Assembly: GCA_002353285.1 (NCBI GenBank)
Contig: DEJJ01000028.1
Location: forward strand, 52,055 to 116,054
Direction: 5' to 3'
From: Porphyromonadaceae bacterium UBA2751
GTDB lineage: Bacteria > Bacteroidota > Bacteroidia > Bacteroidales > Muribaculaceae
DNA: 64,000 bases
The first letter of the stretch is position 1. Every line of letters begins with the position of its first letter. Below the pieces are notes generated by a model. The model made no database searches. It had not been told where the DNA came from and saw only the letters and a list, made by a program, of their open reading frames with translations. A program made the translations under genes and the position numbers. Below are positions 35,373 to 44,657 of the stretch, one piece after another.

Positions 35373-35612
35373 TTAATAACCAATCTTTTCAAACACGCCA
35401 CTCACGAAGCATATCACAATAAATGCTACCAAAGTGAACCCAAGGCTGAACATCAAGAAGTTACTGTTGTAATCATCCTCGTCATAGTCGTCACGTGTGT
35501 GGGCGGCGCTTGCGCTGCGGCGGCGCACTATCCTCACCACGACGTTGGTGACAAGGCCACACACCAGTCCTATGCCCAGGGCAAGCAGTGCATAAAGTCC
35601 AATCGAAGCCAT
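35373..35612 (-). CDS. small membrane protein, two transmembrane helices
   Basis: 79 residues. Hydrophobic segment 1 (about 5-27, LYALLALGIGLVCGLVTNVVV), a basic loop (RIVRRR), an acidic linker (TRDDYDEDDYN) and segment 2 (about 52-72, FLMFSLGFTLVAFIVICF). No family is recognised. Hairpin topology with the charged loop in the cytosol is likely. It follows the DUF695-like gene by about 98 bp on the same strand. Confidence 0.55.
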   Translation of the reverse strand: MASIGLYALLALGIGLVCGLVTNVVVRIVRRRSASAAHTRDDYDEDDYNSNFLMFSLGFTLVAFIVICFVSGVFEKIGY

Positions 35613-35710
35613 AATCTTTAGTTTTTTTTAAAAAATCGAAATTCTTTCTCTGCTGGGTAGCTTGCCACTCCAGCACGCTATTAATAATTAAAATACCTAG
35701 TCTTGCAACA

Positions 35711-36160
35711 CTAATCTTCACGAGCAATCTCGCACTCGCACATCTCGCGGTATTCCTCCCAATCGCGGTCCTCAACGGCTATGAACGTCAGCGGCAGCTG
35801 CTCCTCTATGGAGCTTAATGCCGAGTTCAACACCGCCTGAAATGCCTTCAGCGTCACTGCGTAGAACACCCAGTTGCGCTCTCCGGCACCAGTGTAGATG
35901 CCTGTCATTATGGCAACCGGATCGCTGCGAAGTTTTTCCTGAAGCAAGTTGGTAACCACCTCCATTTTACGGGATGTGGCATAGTCGGGCATACCGCCTT
36001 TTTCAGGCGTGTATTCCCAGGTCATCTCAATGCGATACACATACCGATGGCTTGCTATCACATTCTCAAGCGAGCGACGACCCGTCACCAGCACCGTGCG
36101 ACCTTCACTGTCCTCACTCGGCGCCGTCCACCAGTCATCACTTATGTTTAATTTCGCCAT
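35711..36160 (-). CDS. DUF695-like cytosolic protein
   Basis: 149 residues, no signal peptide or membrane segment. The N-terminus (DDWWTAPSEDSEGRTVLVTGRR) and RIEMTWEYTPEKGGMPDY agree with the DUF695 pattern, and the C-terminal half has alternating beta/alpha character (NWVFYAVTLKAFQAVLNSAL; EEQLPLTFIAVED). Function is unknown for the family. It may form a unit with the 79-residue membrane protein downstream. Confidence 0.65.
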   Translation of the reverse strand: MAKLNISDDWWTAPSEDSEGRTVLVTGRRSLENVIASHRYVYRIEMTWEYTPEKGGMPDYATSRKMEVVTNLLQEKLRSDPVAIMTGIYTGAGERNWVFYAVTLKAFQAVLNSALSSIEEQLPLTFIAVEDRDWEEYREMCECEIARED

Positions 36161-36338
36161 CCTATTTTTTATCTCTCTTTTAAAAATCGCCCTAAATTAC
36201 TCCTTTTTTTGATATTTTCCAAAAAAAATGAACTAAAATATCATTTTTAGCACAATATTTTCACCCGCACATCGTTATCGGCCACAATTTCACACCATCA
36301 CAACCATCACCCCATTCCAAAATCCTGATATTTTAATA

Positions 36339-36371
36339 TTGTTCTATATATAAATAATGTATTACATTTGC
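36339..36371 (+). promoter_or_regulatory. distal promoter ahead of the GATTCCAAT repeats
   Basis: TTG (36339-36341), 21 bp, TACATTTGC (36363-36371). The transcript would begin just before the repeat array and run about 250 nt before rmuC. Confidence 0.55.
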
Positions 36372-36397
36372 CACCAAAACCACAAAACCGAGTAAGT

Positions 36398-36524
36398 GAT
36401 TCCAATGATTCCAATGATTCCAATGATTCCATGATTCCAGTGATTCCTAGAACATCTAGCACCTCTAGAACATCTAGCATTACCTAAAAAAAAACCAGCG
36501 ATTCCAGTGATTCCATGATTCCAT
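36398..36524. repeat. tandem GATTCCAAT 9-mers and CTAGAACAT words
   Basis: Copies of GATTCCAAT, GATTCCAT and GATTCCAGT run from 36398 to 36447, followed by TAGAACATCTAGCA twice (with CCTCTAGA between), then GATTCCAGT/GATTCCAT again at 36500-36524. The same 9-mer recurs at 58173. Confidence 0.85.
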
Positions 36525-36602
36525 GCCAACACCCATCCCATTTTGCAAGAAAAAAAAATCACAAAACTGTCCCACCACCTATGATTTCTATCCAAACTTT
36601 AT

Positions 36603-36611
36603 TATCTTTGC
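36603..36611 (+). promoter_or_regulatory. -7 box TATCTTTGC for rmuC
   Basis: Consensus -7 box 19 bp before the ATG at 36631. It decides against the in-frame start at 36523. Confidence 0.55.
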
Positions 36612-36630
36612 CGTACATAAGGAAATTATC

Positions 36631-37902
36631 ATGACTCACATCACCATTCTAATTGTTTTATGCATTGTGGCTCTGGCACTTGCCGCTGTTGTCGCTTGGC
36701 TACTTCAGCGCAATGCCGCCATCTCTCAACGTGCTGAGTTTCAACTGCAACGCATCGCCGAACTCAACCAGGAAACGAAACTCCTGCGCGACGAACTCAA
36801 GTCGCTCGACGATGCTAAGGATGCCCTCGACCGCGACAAGGCTGCTCTCACTGCCAGGCTCGATGCGCTCACCCACACCCGTGAGCAGCTCGAGCAGGAG
36901 TCGAGGCAGACTTTCAAACTCATTGCCACCGAGCTCCTAAACCACAGCCGCAAGGCAATCAGTGAGGAAGGGAAGCTTGGCTTGGACCAACTGCTCACCC
37001 CATTGCGTGAGCAAATCAATGGACTGAACAAGGAGCTCAAGGACTATCAGAGCAAGCAGGACATCAACACGCAACTCTTCGACAAGCAACTCGAGAAGAT
37101 GATGGAGGCCAACAAACTAATTTCACAGGAGGCAACGCGGCTCTCTAACGCCCTGGTTAGCAACAATAAGATTCAGGGCGACTGGGGCGAGGGAGTGCTA
37201 AAGCGCATACTCGATCTCTCAGGGCTCAAGCAGGATGTGCACTACGAGATGCAGGTCACCCGCGACGACGATGGCAAGGTGATTCGCAACGATGAGGGAG
37301 CTATGCTCAGGCCCGACTTTGTCCTATTCATGCCCGATGGCAAGCGGCTCATCATCGACAGCAAGGTGTCGCTCACGGCCTTTGTCGACTATGCCAACGC
37401 TGCTTCGCCCGCCCAGCAGGAGCAGGCACTCAAGCAGCATTTGGCTTCGGTCAAGGCGCAAGTCGATTTGCTGGCCAAGAAGGACTATACCACTCATGTG
37501 AAGAACGCCGCCGATTTTGCACTGATGTTCATCCCTAACGAGCCTGCCTATCTGGCGGCTATGCAGGCCAACCAGCAGCTGTGGGAGTATGCCTACGCCA
37601 AGCATGTGGTCATCGTCAGCCCCACCCACTTGCTCAGTGTCGCGCAACTGCTCATGCAGCTGTGGTCGCGCGACAAGCAGAACAAGAATGCCGAGGCTAT
37701 CGCCAAGGAAGTAACCAAACTAATGGAGAAGGTCGACGCTTTTGCCACCGACCTCGATAAGATCCAAAATGGCATCAATTCCATGCAAAACTCCTTCGAT
37801 AGCGCCAAGCGCCGCCTCGAGGGCAAGGGTGGCATCATCGCCAAGTCGTCCAAGATTAAGCAGTTGGCTGGATTGAGAAGCGAGATTGAGAGTGGAGATT
37901 AA
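36631..37902 (+). CDS. rmuC: RmuC family DNA recombination protein
   Basis: 423 residues from the ATG at 36631 (MTHITILIVLCIVALALAAV), a start supported by the promoter just upstream. One N-terminal transmembrane helix (4-25), a long coiled coil (about 30-175) and the conserved RmuC nuclease-like domain (about 180-385: NNKIQGDWGEGVLKRIL, LRPDFVLFMPDGKRLIIDSKVSLTAFVDY, FALMFIPNEPAYLAAM). RmuC proteins limit inversions and recombination at short repeats and are predicted nucleases. A short coiled tail follows. The flavin reductase gene follows 43 bp downstream. Confidence 0.92.
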   Translation: MTHITILIVLCIVALALAAVVAWLLQRNAAISQRAEFQLQRIAELNQETKLLRDELKSLDDAKDALDRDKAALTARLDALTHTREQLEQESRQTFKLIATELLNHSRKAISEEGKLGLDQLLTPLREQINGLNKELKDYQSKQDINTQLFDKQLEKMMEANKLISQEATRLSNALVSNNKIQGDWGEGVLKRILDLSGLKQDVHYEMQVTRDDDGKVIRNDEGAMLRPDFVLFMPDGKRLIIDSKVSLTAFVDYANAASPAQQEQALKQHLASVKAQVDLLAKKDYTTHVKNAADFALMFIPNEPAYLAAMQANQQLWEYAYAKHVVIVSPTHLLSVAQLLMQLWSRDKQNKNAEAIAKEVTKLMEKVDAFATDLDKIQNGINSMQNSFDSAKRRLEGKGGIIAKSSKIKQLAGLRSEIESGD

Positions 37903-37945
37903 GAATATATTTACGATAGAAATAATAAACAAACTACACAACTAA

Positions 37946-38515
37946 ATGAAACAAAACTGGAGACCTGGGACAATGATTTATCCGCTGCCGGCGGTGCTGG
38001 TGTCGTGTGGAGCGACAAGCGACGAATACAACCTCTTCACCGCTGCATGGACTGGCACACTGTGCAGCGACCCGGCAATGTGCTACGTGTCGATAAGGCC
38101 CGAGCGCCACAGCCACGCAATAGTGGAGCGAAACATGGCCTTCACCATCAACCTCACCAACGAGCAACTTGCACGCGCCACCGACTGGTGTGGAGTGCGC
38201 TCGGGACGCGACTGCAACAAGTGGAAGGAGATGGGACTCACCCCAGTGAAAGGCGTGAAAGTGGCAGCACCCTACATCGACGAGGCACCTGTGAGCATTG
38301 AGTGCCAAGTGAAGGACATCATGCGACTGGGCACTCACGACATGTTCATCGCCGAGGTACTAAATGTGATAGCCGACGAGCGCTTTATCAACCCCACAAG
38401 CGGAGCCCTCGACCTCAAGGCAGCTGGCCTCATCACCTATTGCCACGGCCACTACTACAAGCTAGGCGAAGAGATAGGACACTTTGGGTGGACAGTGCGC
38501 AAGCACCCAAAATGA
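37946..38515 (+). CDS. flavin reductase-like FMN-binding protein
   Basis: 189 residues of the flavin reductase/split-barrel FMN-binding family. Visible features: N-terminal PLPAVLVSCGATSDEYNLFTAAW, AMCYVSIRPERHSHAIVERN (flavin phosphate region), FTINLTNEQLARATDWCGVRSGRDCNKW and a C-terminal YCHGHYYKLGEEIGHFGW. Probably reduces free flavins or serves as a small FMN oxidoreductase in the cytosol. It is likely co-transcribed with rmuC, though there is no obvious functional link. Confidence 0.85.
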   Translation: MKQNWRPGTMIYPLPAVLVSCGATSDEYNLFTAAWTGTLCSDPAMCYVSIRPERHSHAIVERNMAFTINLTNEQLARATDWCGVRSGRDCNKWKEMGLTPVKGVKVAAPYIDEAPVSIECQVKDIMRLGTHDMFIAEVLNVIADERFINPTSGALDLKAAGLITYCHGHYYKLGEEIGHFGWTVRKHPK

Positions 38516-38597
38516 AAAACCATCACAAGGCAGCGATATTTTTGCCTAAGACATAAAAAAAATGGCATCTAATTACTGATAACTGAAAACTATTTAC

Positions 38598-38606
38598 TAC
38601 CTTTGC
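38598..38606 (+). promoter_or_regulatory. -7 box TACCTTTGC for glyA
   Basis: Consensus box 61 bp before the glyA start; the -33 is not clear. Confidence 0.5.
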
Positions 38607-38667
38607 CGAAAAATTAGAAAACCAATTTAGACTAGTCTATAAACAACATTAACATTATTCTTTAAAG

Positions 38668-39948
38668 ATGAAGAGAGACGATTTATTGTTCAGCATCATC
38701 GAGCGTGAACACCTGCGTCAACAACGTGGCATTGAGCTCATTGCCAGTGAGAATTTCGTAAGTGATCAAGTTATGCAAGCTATGGGTAGCTGCCTGACAA
38801 ACAAGTATGCCGAGGGTTATCCCGGCCACCGTTACTATGGCGGTTGCCAGGTAGTAGACGAGGCCGAGACTCTGGCACAGGAGCGCATCAAGCAGCTCTT
38901 TGGTGCCGAGTATGCCAACGTACAGCCCCACAGTGGTGCACAAGCCAACATGGCAGTGTTCATGGCATGCCTCAAGCCAGGCGACAAGTTCATGGGCTTG
39001 AATCTGGCTCATGGTGGTCACCTGTCACACGGAAGCCCAGTGAACTTCTCGGGCCTTGTGTTCCATCAGTGCGAATATAACGTAACCCCCGACACCAACC
39101 TCGTGGACTACGACATGATGGAAGAGGTGGCAATGCGTGAGCAGCCCAAGCTCATCGTGGGCGGTGCTAGCGCCTACAGCCGCGAGTGGGACTATGAGCG
39201 CATGCGCAAGATTGCCGACAAGGTGGGTGCCATCCTTATGATCGACATGGCTCACCCTGCTGGCCTTATCGCTGCTGGCTTGCTCAACAACCCATTGAAG
39301 TGGGCTCATATCGTTACCAGTACAACTCACAAGACCCTGCGTGGTCCACGCGGTGGTATCATCTTGATGGGTAAGGACTTCGACAATCCTTGGGGCAAAA
39401 CCACCAAGAAGGGCGTAGTTCGCAAGATGTCCTCGCTGCTTGACTCAGCAGTGTTCCCTGGCGTTCAGGGTGGTCCTCTTGAGCACGTAATCGCTGCTAA
39501 GGCTGTTGCCTTTGGCGAGGCTTTGCAGCCTGAGTTCAAGGCCTACCAGCAGCAAGTTAAGGCCAACGCTCAAGCAATGGCTAAGGCTCTGCTCGACAAG
39601 GGTTATAAGATTGCCAGTGGTGGCACCGACAACCACTGCATCCTGCTCGACCTTCGTCCCAAGTATCCCGATTTGACTGGTAAGGTAGCCGAGAATGCTC
39701 TCGTTGCAGCCGACATCACAGTCAACAAGAACATGGTTCCCTTCGACGACCGCAGCGCGTTCCAGACCAGCGGTATCCGCCTGGGCACTCCAGCCATCAC
39801 CACTCGTGGAGCTAAGGAAGACATGATGGGCGAGATCGTTGAGCTCATCGATACCGTGCTCCAAAAGCCTGAGGACGAAGCCACTATCACCATGGTTCGC
39901 GAGAAGGTGAACAACATGATGAAGGACTTCCCAATGTTTGCTTGGTAA
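38668..39948 (+). CDS. glyA: serine hydroxymethyltransferase
   Basis: 426 residues. PLP enzyme interconverting serine and glycine with tetrahydrofolate, the main source of one-carbon units. Motifs: [42 protein letters not shown], the PLP lysine in [14 protein letters not shown] (about 222), and [14 protein letters not shown]. The codon pattern looks highly expressed (frequent GCT, GGT and AAG codons compared with its neighbours). It has its own promoter and a strong terminator. Confidence 0.97.
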   Translation: MKRDDLLFSIIEREHLRQQRGIELIASENFVSDQVMQAMGSCLTNKYAEGYPGHRYYGGCQVVDEAETLAQERIKQLFGAEYANVQPHSGAQANMAVFMACLKPGDKFMGLNLAHGGHLSHGSPVNFSGLVFHQCEYNVTPDTNLVDYDMMEEVAMREQPKLIVGGASAYSREWDYERMRKIADKVGAILMIDMAHPAGLIAAGLLNNPLKWAHIVTSTTHKTLRGPRGGIILMGKDFDNPWGKTTKKGVVRKMSSLLDSAVFPGVQGGPLEHVIAAKAVAFGEALQPEFKAYQQQVKANAQAMAKALLDKGYKIASGGTDNHCILLDLRPKYPDLTGKVAENALVAADITVNKNMVPFDDRSAFQTSGIRLGTPAITTRGAKEDMMGEIVELIDTVLQKPEDEATITMVREKVNNMMKDFPMFAW

Positions 39949-39970
39949 TCACCCACACTTCATCAACCAT

Positions 39971-40002
39971 AAGGAGGGCACCTTTCGGTGCTCTTCTTTT
40001 TT
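39971..40002 (+). terminator. intrinsic terminator of glyA
   Basis: GAGGGCACC and GGTGCTCTTC pair around a TTTC loop and are followed by TTTTTT, 22 bp past the glyA stop. Confidence 0.85.
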
Positions 40003-40088
40003 GTGGGGAGTGGGCTGGATTGAGGCCTCTGAAATGTGTGAGTTGTATAAAATTCCTTAAATATGCCATGGGGTTGAAAGTAAATCAT

Positions 40089-40097
40089 TATTTTTGC
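40089..40097 (+). promoter_or_regulatory. -7 box TATTTTTGC for the ABC gene pair
   Basis: Consensus -7 box about 42 bp before the ATPase start; no -33 at normal spacing. Confidence 0.45.
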
Positions 40098-40138
40098 AAA
40101 TTATTTCTTGACTTAGAAACCGAGTAAAGGATAATGAA

Positions 40139-40783
40139 ATGAACACAATAACCCTTCACAACACACTGCCCAACGTGTTTGCCGGGCGTGGCGACAATGG
40201 CAGCGAGATATGGCTTCGTGAAGTGACGCTTGAGCGCGGGATGCACTACCTGATAAGCGCCGAGAGCGGCACAGGCAAGTCATCGCTGTGCAGTTACCTC
40301 TATGGCTACCGCACCGACTACAGCGGCACCATGGCATTCGACGGGCGCGACATCAGGCAGCTAAGCGTGGCAGAGTGGTGCGAAGTGCGCACCCACCACA
40401 TCGCCTACCTGGCTCAAGACATGAAACTCTTTGCCGAGCTCACAGCTCTTGAGAACATCATGCTCAAGAACAGCATCACCCACCACAAGAGCCAGCAAGA
40501 AATCGTGAGGATGATGGAGATGCTGGGCATAGGTGACAAGGTCAACAGTCTTGTTGCCAAATTGTCGATTGGTCAGCAACAGCGCGTAGCAATAATTCGC
40601 ACCCTGTGCCAGCCTTGCGACTTCATCCTGCTTGACGAGCCCGTGAGCCACCTCGACGACCAGAACAATGCCATCGTGGCACAAATGGTGACCGACGAAG
40701 CTCAACGCCAGGGAGCCGGCATCATCTCGACTTCGGTGGGCAATAATGTGAAGATTAGTGTAGACAAGGAGTTTAAGCTATGA
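40139..40783 (+). CDS. ABC transporter ATP-binding protein
   Basis: 214 residues, single ATPase domain. Walker A AESGTGKSSL (41-50; the usual GxxGxGKS with Ala-Glu-Ser), Q-loop LAQDMKLFAEL, signature LSIGQQQR (about 142; the second residue of LSGGQ is Ile) and Walker B FILLDEPVSHLDD (about 160). Such small ATPases serve FtsX/MacB-like permeases, and the next gene is one (4-bp ATGA overlap). The exported substrate or signal is unknown. Confidence 0.88.
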   Translation: MNTITLHNTLPNVFAGRGDNGSEIWLREVTLERGMHYLISAESGTGKSSLCSYLYGYRTDYSGTMAFDGRDIRQLSVAEWCEVRTHHIAYLAQDMKLFAELTALENIMLKNSITHHKSQQEIVRMMEMLGIGDKVNSLVAKLSIGQQQRVAIIRTLCQPCDFILLDEPVSHLDDQNNAIVAQMVTDEAQRQGAGIISTSVGNNVKISVDKEFKL

Positions 40784-42003
40784 GCAAGAGCGATAATAAC
40801 TATAGCACCAAGCACCTCAAGTGGAAACTGCTGCGCAAGCACATAAGCCCTGCACAGTTAGCAGGTTTCTCGCTGGCCAGCTTGATAGGCCTGACGATAG
40901 TCATCCTTGCTGTGCAGTTTCACCAGGACGTGCGCCCCATCTTCGACGACGAGGAGAGCTTCATCAAGAAGGACTATCTGATAATCACTCGCGCGGTGTC
41001 GACAGCAGGCACCCTGCTTGGTGCCAACAATGAGTTCTCACAAGCCGCCATCGACGACATTCAGGCTCAGCCATGGTGCCGCAAGGTGGGCAAGTTCTCG
41101 AGCAACGACTACAGCCTTTATGCTACCATAGGCGTGGGAGGAGGCAATTCGATGGGCACTATGCTCTTCTTTGAATCGATTCCAACCGAATTCATCGATG
41201 TTGCCGACAGCGACTGGAAATTTGACCCTTCTAAGCCAGAGATTCCAGTTATCATGTCGCGCGACTACCTGTCGCTCTACAACTTTGGGTTTGCAGCAAG
41301 CCAGGGGCTTCCTCAAGTGAGCGAGGGTATAATATCCAAAGTGCCTCTGGAGTTCACTCTGCGAGGCAATGGCCACAACGACAATCTCAAGGGACACATC
41401 GTGGGCTTCTCTAACCGACTGAACACCATTGTAGTGCCACAAGACTTCATGAAGTGGAGTAATGAGCGCTATGGCAGCGGGCTGGATCGCAACCCATCGC
41501 GCCTGATAGTGGAAGTGAACAGCCCTGGCGACGTGAAGATGCAAACCTACCTCGAGGAGCATGGCTATCAAGTGGCAGGCGAGAAGATGCAGCAAGGTAA
41601 AGCTCAGTATTTCCTCACCCTGGTGGTCTCGATAGTGATTGTGGTAGGAATCATAATAAGCCTGCTCGCCTTCTTCGTACTCATGCTCAGCATCTACCTG
41701 CTACTGCAAAAGAACACCAAGAAGCTTCAAGACATGCTACTGCTGGGCTACTCACCCACCGAGGTGGCTCGCCCCTATATCAACATGGTGCTCGCCATCA
41801 ACGCCGTCGTGCTGGTGATTGCCATTGTGCTGATGCTCCTGGCCCGAGCCTACTATCTGCCCATGCTGCAGGCTATGGGAACAAGCGGCGGCACCATAGT
41901 GGTGGCGCTAATAGTAGCAGTAATCATCATGTTGCTAATTAGCGTGGGCAACGTGATAGCGATAAGGCGCAAGATCAACGCATTGTGGATTCAACAGTCG
42001 TAA
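40780..42003 (+). CDS. FtsX/MacB-like ABC permease
   Basis: 407 residues. Topology: one N-terminal helix (about 30-50), a large extracytoplasmic domain (about 55-270) and three C-terminal helices (about 280-310, 335-358, 370-390). This is the four-helix mechanotransmission layout of MacB/FtsX/LolE permeases, which move substrates on the periplasmic side or transmit force instead of pumping through the membrane. The ATGA overlap with the ATPase gene indicates a complex. The context (upstream of parA) gives no substrate. Confidence 0.82.
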   Translation: MSKSDNNYSTKHLKWKLLRKHISPAQLAGFSLASLIGLTIVILAVQFHQDVRPIFDDEESFIKKDYLIITRAVSTAGTLLGANNEFSQAAIDDIQAQPWCRKVGKFSSNDYSLYATIGVGGGNSMGTMLFFESIPTEFIDVADSDWKFDPSKPEIPVIMSRDYLSLYNFGFAASQGLPQVSEGIISKVPLEFTLRGNGHNDNLKGHIVGFSNRLNTIVVPQDFMKWSNERYGSGLDRNPSRLIVEVNSPGDVKMQTYLEEHGYQVAGEKMQQGKAQYFLTLVVSIVIVVGIIISLLAFFVLMLSIYLLLQKNTKKLQDMLLLGYSPTEVARPYINMVLAINAVVLVIAIVLMLLARAYYLPMLQAMGTSGGTIVVALIVAVIIMLLISVGNVIAIRRKINALWIQQS

Positions 42004-42029
42004 TACCCCAACAATCAAGTAAATAAAAC

Positions 42030-42794
42030 ATGACAAAAATAATTGCAATAGCCAATCAAAAAGGCGGTGTGGGCAAGACAACCACCGCCATCAACCTCTC
42101 GGCCTCACTTGCCACACTGGGCAAGAAAGTGCTGCTAATCGATGCCGACCCTCAAGCCAATGCCACCTCGGGGCTGGGCATTGATCCACAGCAACTGCAG
42201 TCGTCGGTCTACGAATGTTTAGTCGACGAATACCCTATCAAGAGTGCATGCACCAACTCGTGCGTTGAGAACCTTGACGTGCTGGGCTCCCGCATCGACC
42301 TTGTGGGCGCTGAGCTCGAACTCATCAACAAGCCTGGCCGTGAAAAAGTGATGCACCAGCTGCTCAAGCAAGTGGAGAATGACTATGATTACATCCTCAT
42401 TGACTGCAGCCCATCATTAGGCTTGATTACGGTTAATGCCCTCACAGCTGCCAATAGCGTGATTATCCCCGTTCAAGCCGAGTATTTCGCACTTGAGGGC
42501 ATCAGCAAGCTGCTCAACACTGTGCGCATCATCAAGTCGAAGCTCAACAGCGGTTTGCGCATTGAGGGTTTCCTTATCACCATGTACGACGCACGCCTGC
42601 GGCTGGCCAATCAAATCTACGAGGAGCTCAAGAGCCACTTTGGCGACATCGTGTTCACAACCGTGATTCCGCGCAACACTCGCCTGAGTGAGGCCCCAAG
42701 TCATGGGTTGCCAGCGCTGCTCTACGACCCACACAGCCGTGGCGCAATTAGCCACCTGCAACTGGCGCAGGAGCTGCTTGAGAAAAAATCATGA
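42030..42794 (+). CDS. parA: chromosome-partition ATPase ParA/Soj
   Basis: 254 residues. Deviant Walker A KGGVGKTTTAINL (11-23, with the signature Lys11), Walker A' DADPQANAT, Walker B region YDYILIDCSPSLG and the C-terminal VIPRNTRLSEAPSHG. It is a DNA-binding ATPase that moves or orients ParB-bound origins. It lies 26 bp after the permease gene and may be co-transcribed; parB follows after a 214-bp gap with its own promoter. Confidence 0.95.
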   Translation: MTKIIAIANQKGGVGKTTTAINLSASLATLGKKVLLIDADPQANATSGLGIDPQQLQSSVYECLVDEYPIKSACTNSCVENLDVLGSRIDLVGAELELINKPGREKVMHQLLKQVENDYDYILIDCSPSLGLITVNALTAANSVIIPVQAEYFALEGISKLLNTVRIIKSKLNSGLRIEGFLITMYDARLRLANQIYEELKSHFGDIVFTTVIPRNTRLSEAPSHGLPALLYDPHSRGAISHLQLAQELLEKKS

Positions 42795-42884
42795 TTCATG
42801 CGCCATACACATGGCACTGAAACTTGCTTGTGCGTAATAAATATATAATATTACGCGCGAGTTGTTAATGTATTAAAAATTAGA

Positions 42885-42915
42885 TTGATTTGTCGTCCTT
42901 TTTTTGTAACTTTGC
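42885..42915 (+). promoter_or_regulatory. promoter of parB
   Basis: TTG (42885-42887), 19 bp, TAACTTTGC (42907-42915). The leader is about 88 nt and contains a hairpin: AGTAGTT (42924-42930) pairs with AACTACT (42956-42962), with an inner GGG/CCC stem. Confidence 0.65.
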
Positions 42916-43008
42916 ACCCCGAAAGTAGTTTTTCGTGGGGGCAAACCCTTGTCGCAACTACTCAAGCAATAATATAAAACGACTCTTTAAAAAAGTGACA
43001 CAAAGTAT

Positions 43009-43893
43009 ATGAAGCGAAACGCATTAGGTCGAGGACTCGACTCACTGATATCAATGGATGCCCTGCAGGAAACGACCCCATCGGCGTCGATTACTGAAAT
43101 CAGCATCGAGAAAATCACGCCAAATCCCGACCAGCCACGCACAACATTCGACAAAGACTCACTCGACGAGTTAGCCACATCGATACGAGAGCTGGGAATA
43201 ATCCAACCCTTGACGCTGCGCAAGACCGATGACGATAGCTATCAGATAATCTCGGGTGAGCGCCGATACCGTGCCGCCAAGATGGCAGGCCTTGAAACTG
43301 TGCCCGCCTACATAAGAGAAGCAAGCGACACCGAGCTCACCGAGATGGCGCTGATTGAGAACATTCAGCGCGAGGACCTCAACGCCATAGAAATAGCCCT
43401 GACGTTCAAGAAACTCATCGACCAATACAAGCTCACACAGGAGCGCCTGAGCGAGCGAGTGGGCAAGAAGCGCACAACGATAGCCAACTTCTTGCGACTG
43501 CTCAAGTTACCCGCCGAGATTCAGTTAGGCCTGCGTGACCACAAGCTCGAAATGGGGCATGCACGCGCTCTATTGTCGGTCGACGACGCTGCGTTGCAGT
43601 TGAAATTATACAATGAGACTCTTAAAAAAGGTTTATCGGTTCGCGAGGTTGAGCAACTTGCCAAGCAATGGCAAGCCGAGGCCAAGAATGGCAACGACGG
43701 TGTCGAGCCATCATCGAGAAAGCGGGGCAATGACGACTTCGACATCTTGGCCAAGCACTTGACCAAGGCCTTTGGCGTACCAGTGAAATTCTCATGTGGC
43801 ACATCGGGTAAAGGAAAAATAACCTTTGCATTCAACAGTGACGATGACCTCGACAGAATAATCAGCCTCTTTGATCGTTTAAAAGATAAATAG
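43009..43893 (+). CDS. parB: chromosome-partition CTPase/DNA-binding protein ParB
   Basis: 294 residues. N-terminal leader RNALGRGLDSLI, CTP-binding domain with ITPNPDQPRTTFD and ISGERRYRAAKMAGL, followed by IENIQREDLN. The parS-binding helix-turn-helix (LTQERLSERVGKKRTTIANFLRL) is clear, and the C-terminal dimerisation domain ends the chain. It forms a sliding clamp at parS near the origin. No TGTTTCACGTGAAACA-like parS was noticed beside the gene. DUF5683 and the transglycosylase genes follow closely, as in other Bacteroidetes. Confidence 0.95.
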   Translation: MKRNALGRGLDSLISMDALQETTPSASITEISIEKITPNPDQPRTTFDKDSLDELATSIRELGIIQPLTLRKTDDDSYQIISGERRYRAAKMAGLETVPAYIREASDTELTEMALIENIQREDLNAIEIALTFKKLIDQYKLTQERLSERVGKKRTTIANFLRLLKLPAEIQLGLRDHKLEMGHARALLSVDDAALQLKLYNETLKKGLSVREVEQLAKQWQAEAKNGNDGVEPSSRKRGNDDFDILAKHLTKAFGVPVKFSCGTSGKGKITFAFNSDDDLDRIISLFDRLKDK

Positions 43894-43902
43894 TCGCACG
43901 AA

Positions 43903-44610
43903 GTGATAACACGCAACCTAACATCGCACCTGGTAAAGCACACAATGGCCCTGCTGCTGTTGTGCGCTATTGCCACACTGAGCGCCACCGCACAGAGCAA
44001 CAGCGATGAGTTGAGGCCACTCAAGCATGATAACGACACAATAGTGCTAAGCGACAGCACTGCACTGCTCACTGGAAAGATTGAGACACCAAGCAAGAGC
44101 ATAAACCAAGCAGTGCGCTTCAATCCCAACCCGATGCGTGCCATGTGGCTCTCGGCACTGTGTCCTGGCCTTGGGCAAATTTATAACCGCCGCTACTGGA
44201 AGTTGCCCATCGTGATAGGTGCATTTGTGGGACTCACCTATGGCACCACATGGAACAACCGCATGCTCAACGACTACTCCAAGGCCTATCGCGACATCAG
44301 CGACAACGACCCCAACACGCGTAGCTACATGGACTTCTATCCACCCACGGTCAAGGAGAGCGACCTTGACAAGACATGGCTCACGAGCACATTAAAGAAC
44401 CGCAAGGACTACTACAGGCGCTATCGTGACATCTGCATCATTGCCACAGTGGCGGTGTATGTGCTCAATGTGATAGATGCCTATGTCGACGCATCGATGA
44501 TGCACTTTGATGTGAGCCCCGACTTGTCGATGCGAGTGGGACCGGCGGTGATAGGAAACAACCAGTCGCCCCTGCCCTCAATAGGGCTTGGCTGCCGTCT
44601 CGACTTTTGA
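43903..44610 (+). CDS. DUF5683 domain protein
   Basis: 235 residues from a GTG start 9 bp after parB; an ATG at 43945 is an alternative. Hydrophobic N-terminal signal or anchor (TMALLLLCAIATLSATAQ). The conserved DUF5683 core is visible: NPMRAMWLSALCPGLGQIYNRRYWKLP, GAFVGLTYGTTWNN, and a second membrane segment (IIATVAVYVLNVIDAYVDA). The domain is a membrane protein of unknown function regularly placed after parB in Bacteroidetes. Probably co-transcribed with parB and the transglycosylase genes. Confidence 0.85.
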   Translation: MITRNLTSHLVKHTMALLLLCAIATLSATAQSNSDELRPLKHDNDTIVLSDSTALLTGKIETPSKSINQAVRFNPNPMRAMWLSALCPGLGQIYNRRYWKLPIVIGAFVGLTYGTTWNNRMLNDYSKAYRDISDNDPNTRSYMDFYPPTVKESDLDKTWLTSTLKNRKDYYRRYRDICIIATVAVYVLNVIDAYVDASMMHFDVSPDLSMRVGPAVIGNNQSPLPSIGLGCRLDF

Positions 44611-44657
44611 CCAAACTTAAACTCGTAATCAAATATATTATCGAAAATAACGACATT

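Larger units (their letters stand above)
36161..36630. other. 470-bp gap: two promoters and GATTCCAAT repeats, no gene
   Basis: It contains a promoter at 36339-36371 (TTG, 21 bp, TACATTTGC), the GATTCCAAT array and CTAGAACAT words after it, then a second -7 box at 36603-36611 just before rmuC. No coding ORF was seen. Confidence 0.55.

Noticed and set aside
42004..44650. parS site near parAB
   Set aside because: No TGTTTCACGTGAAACA-like 16-mer was noticed around the genes; a mismatch-tolerant search would be needed.
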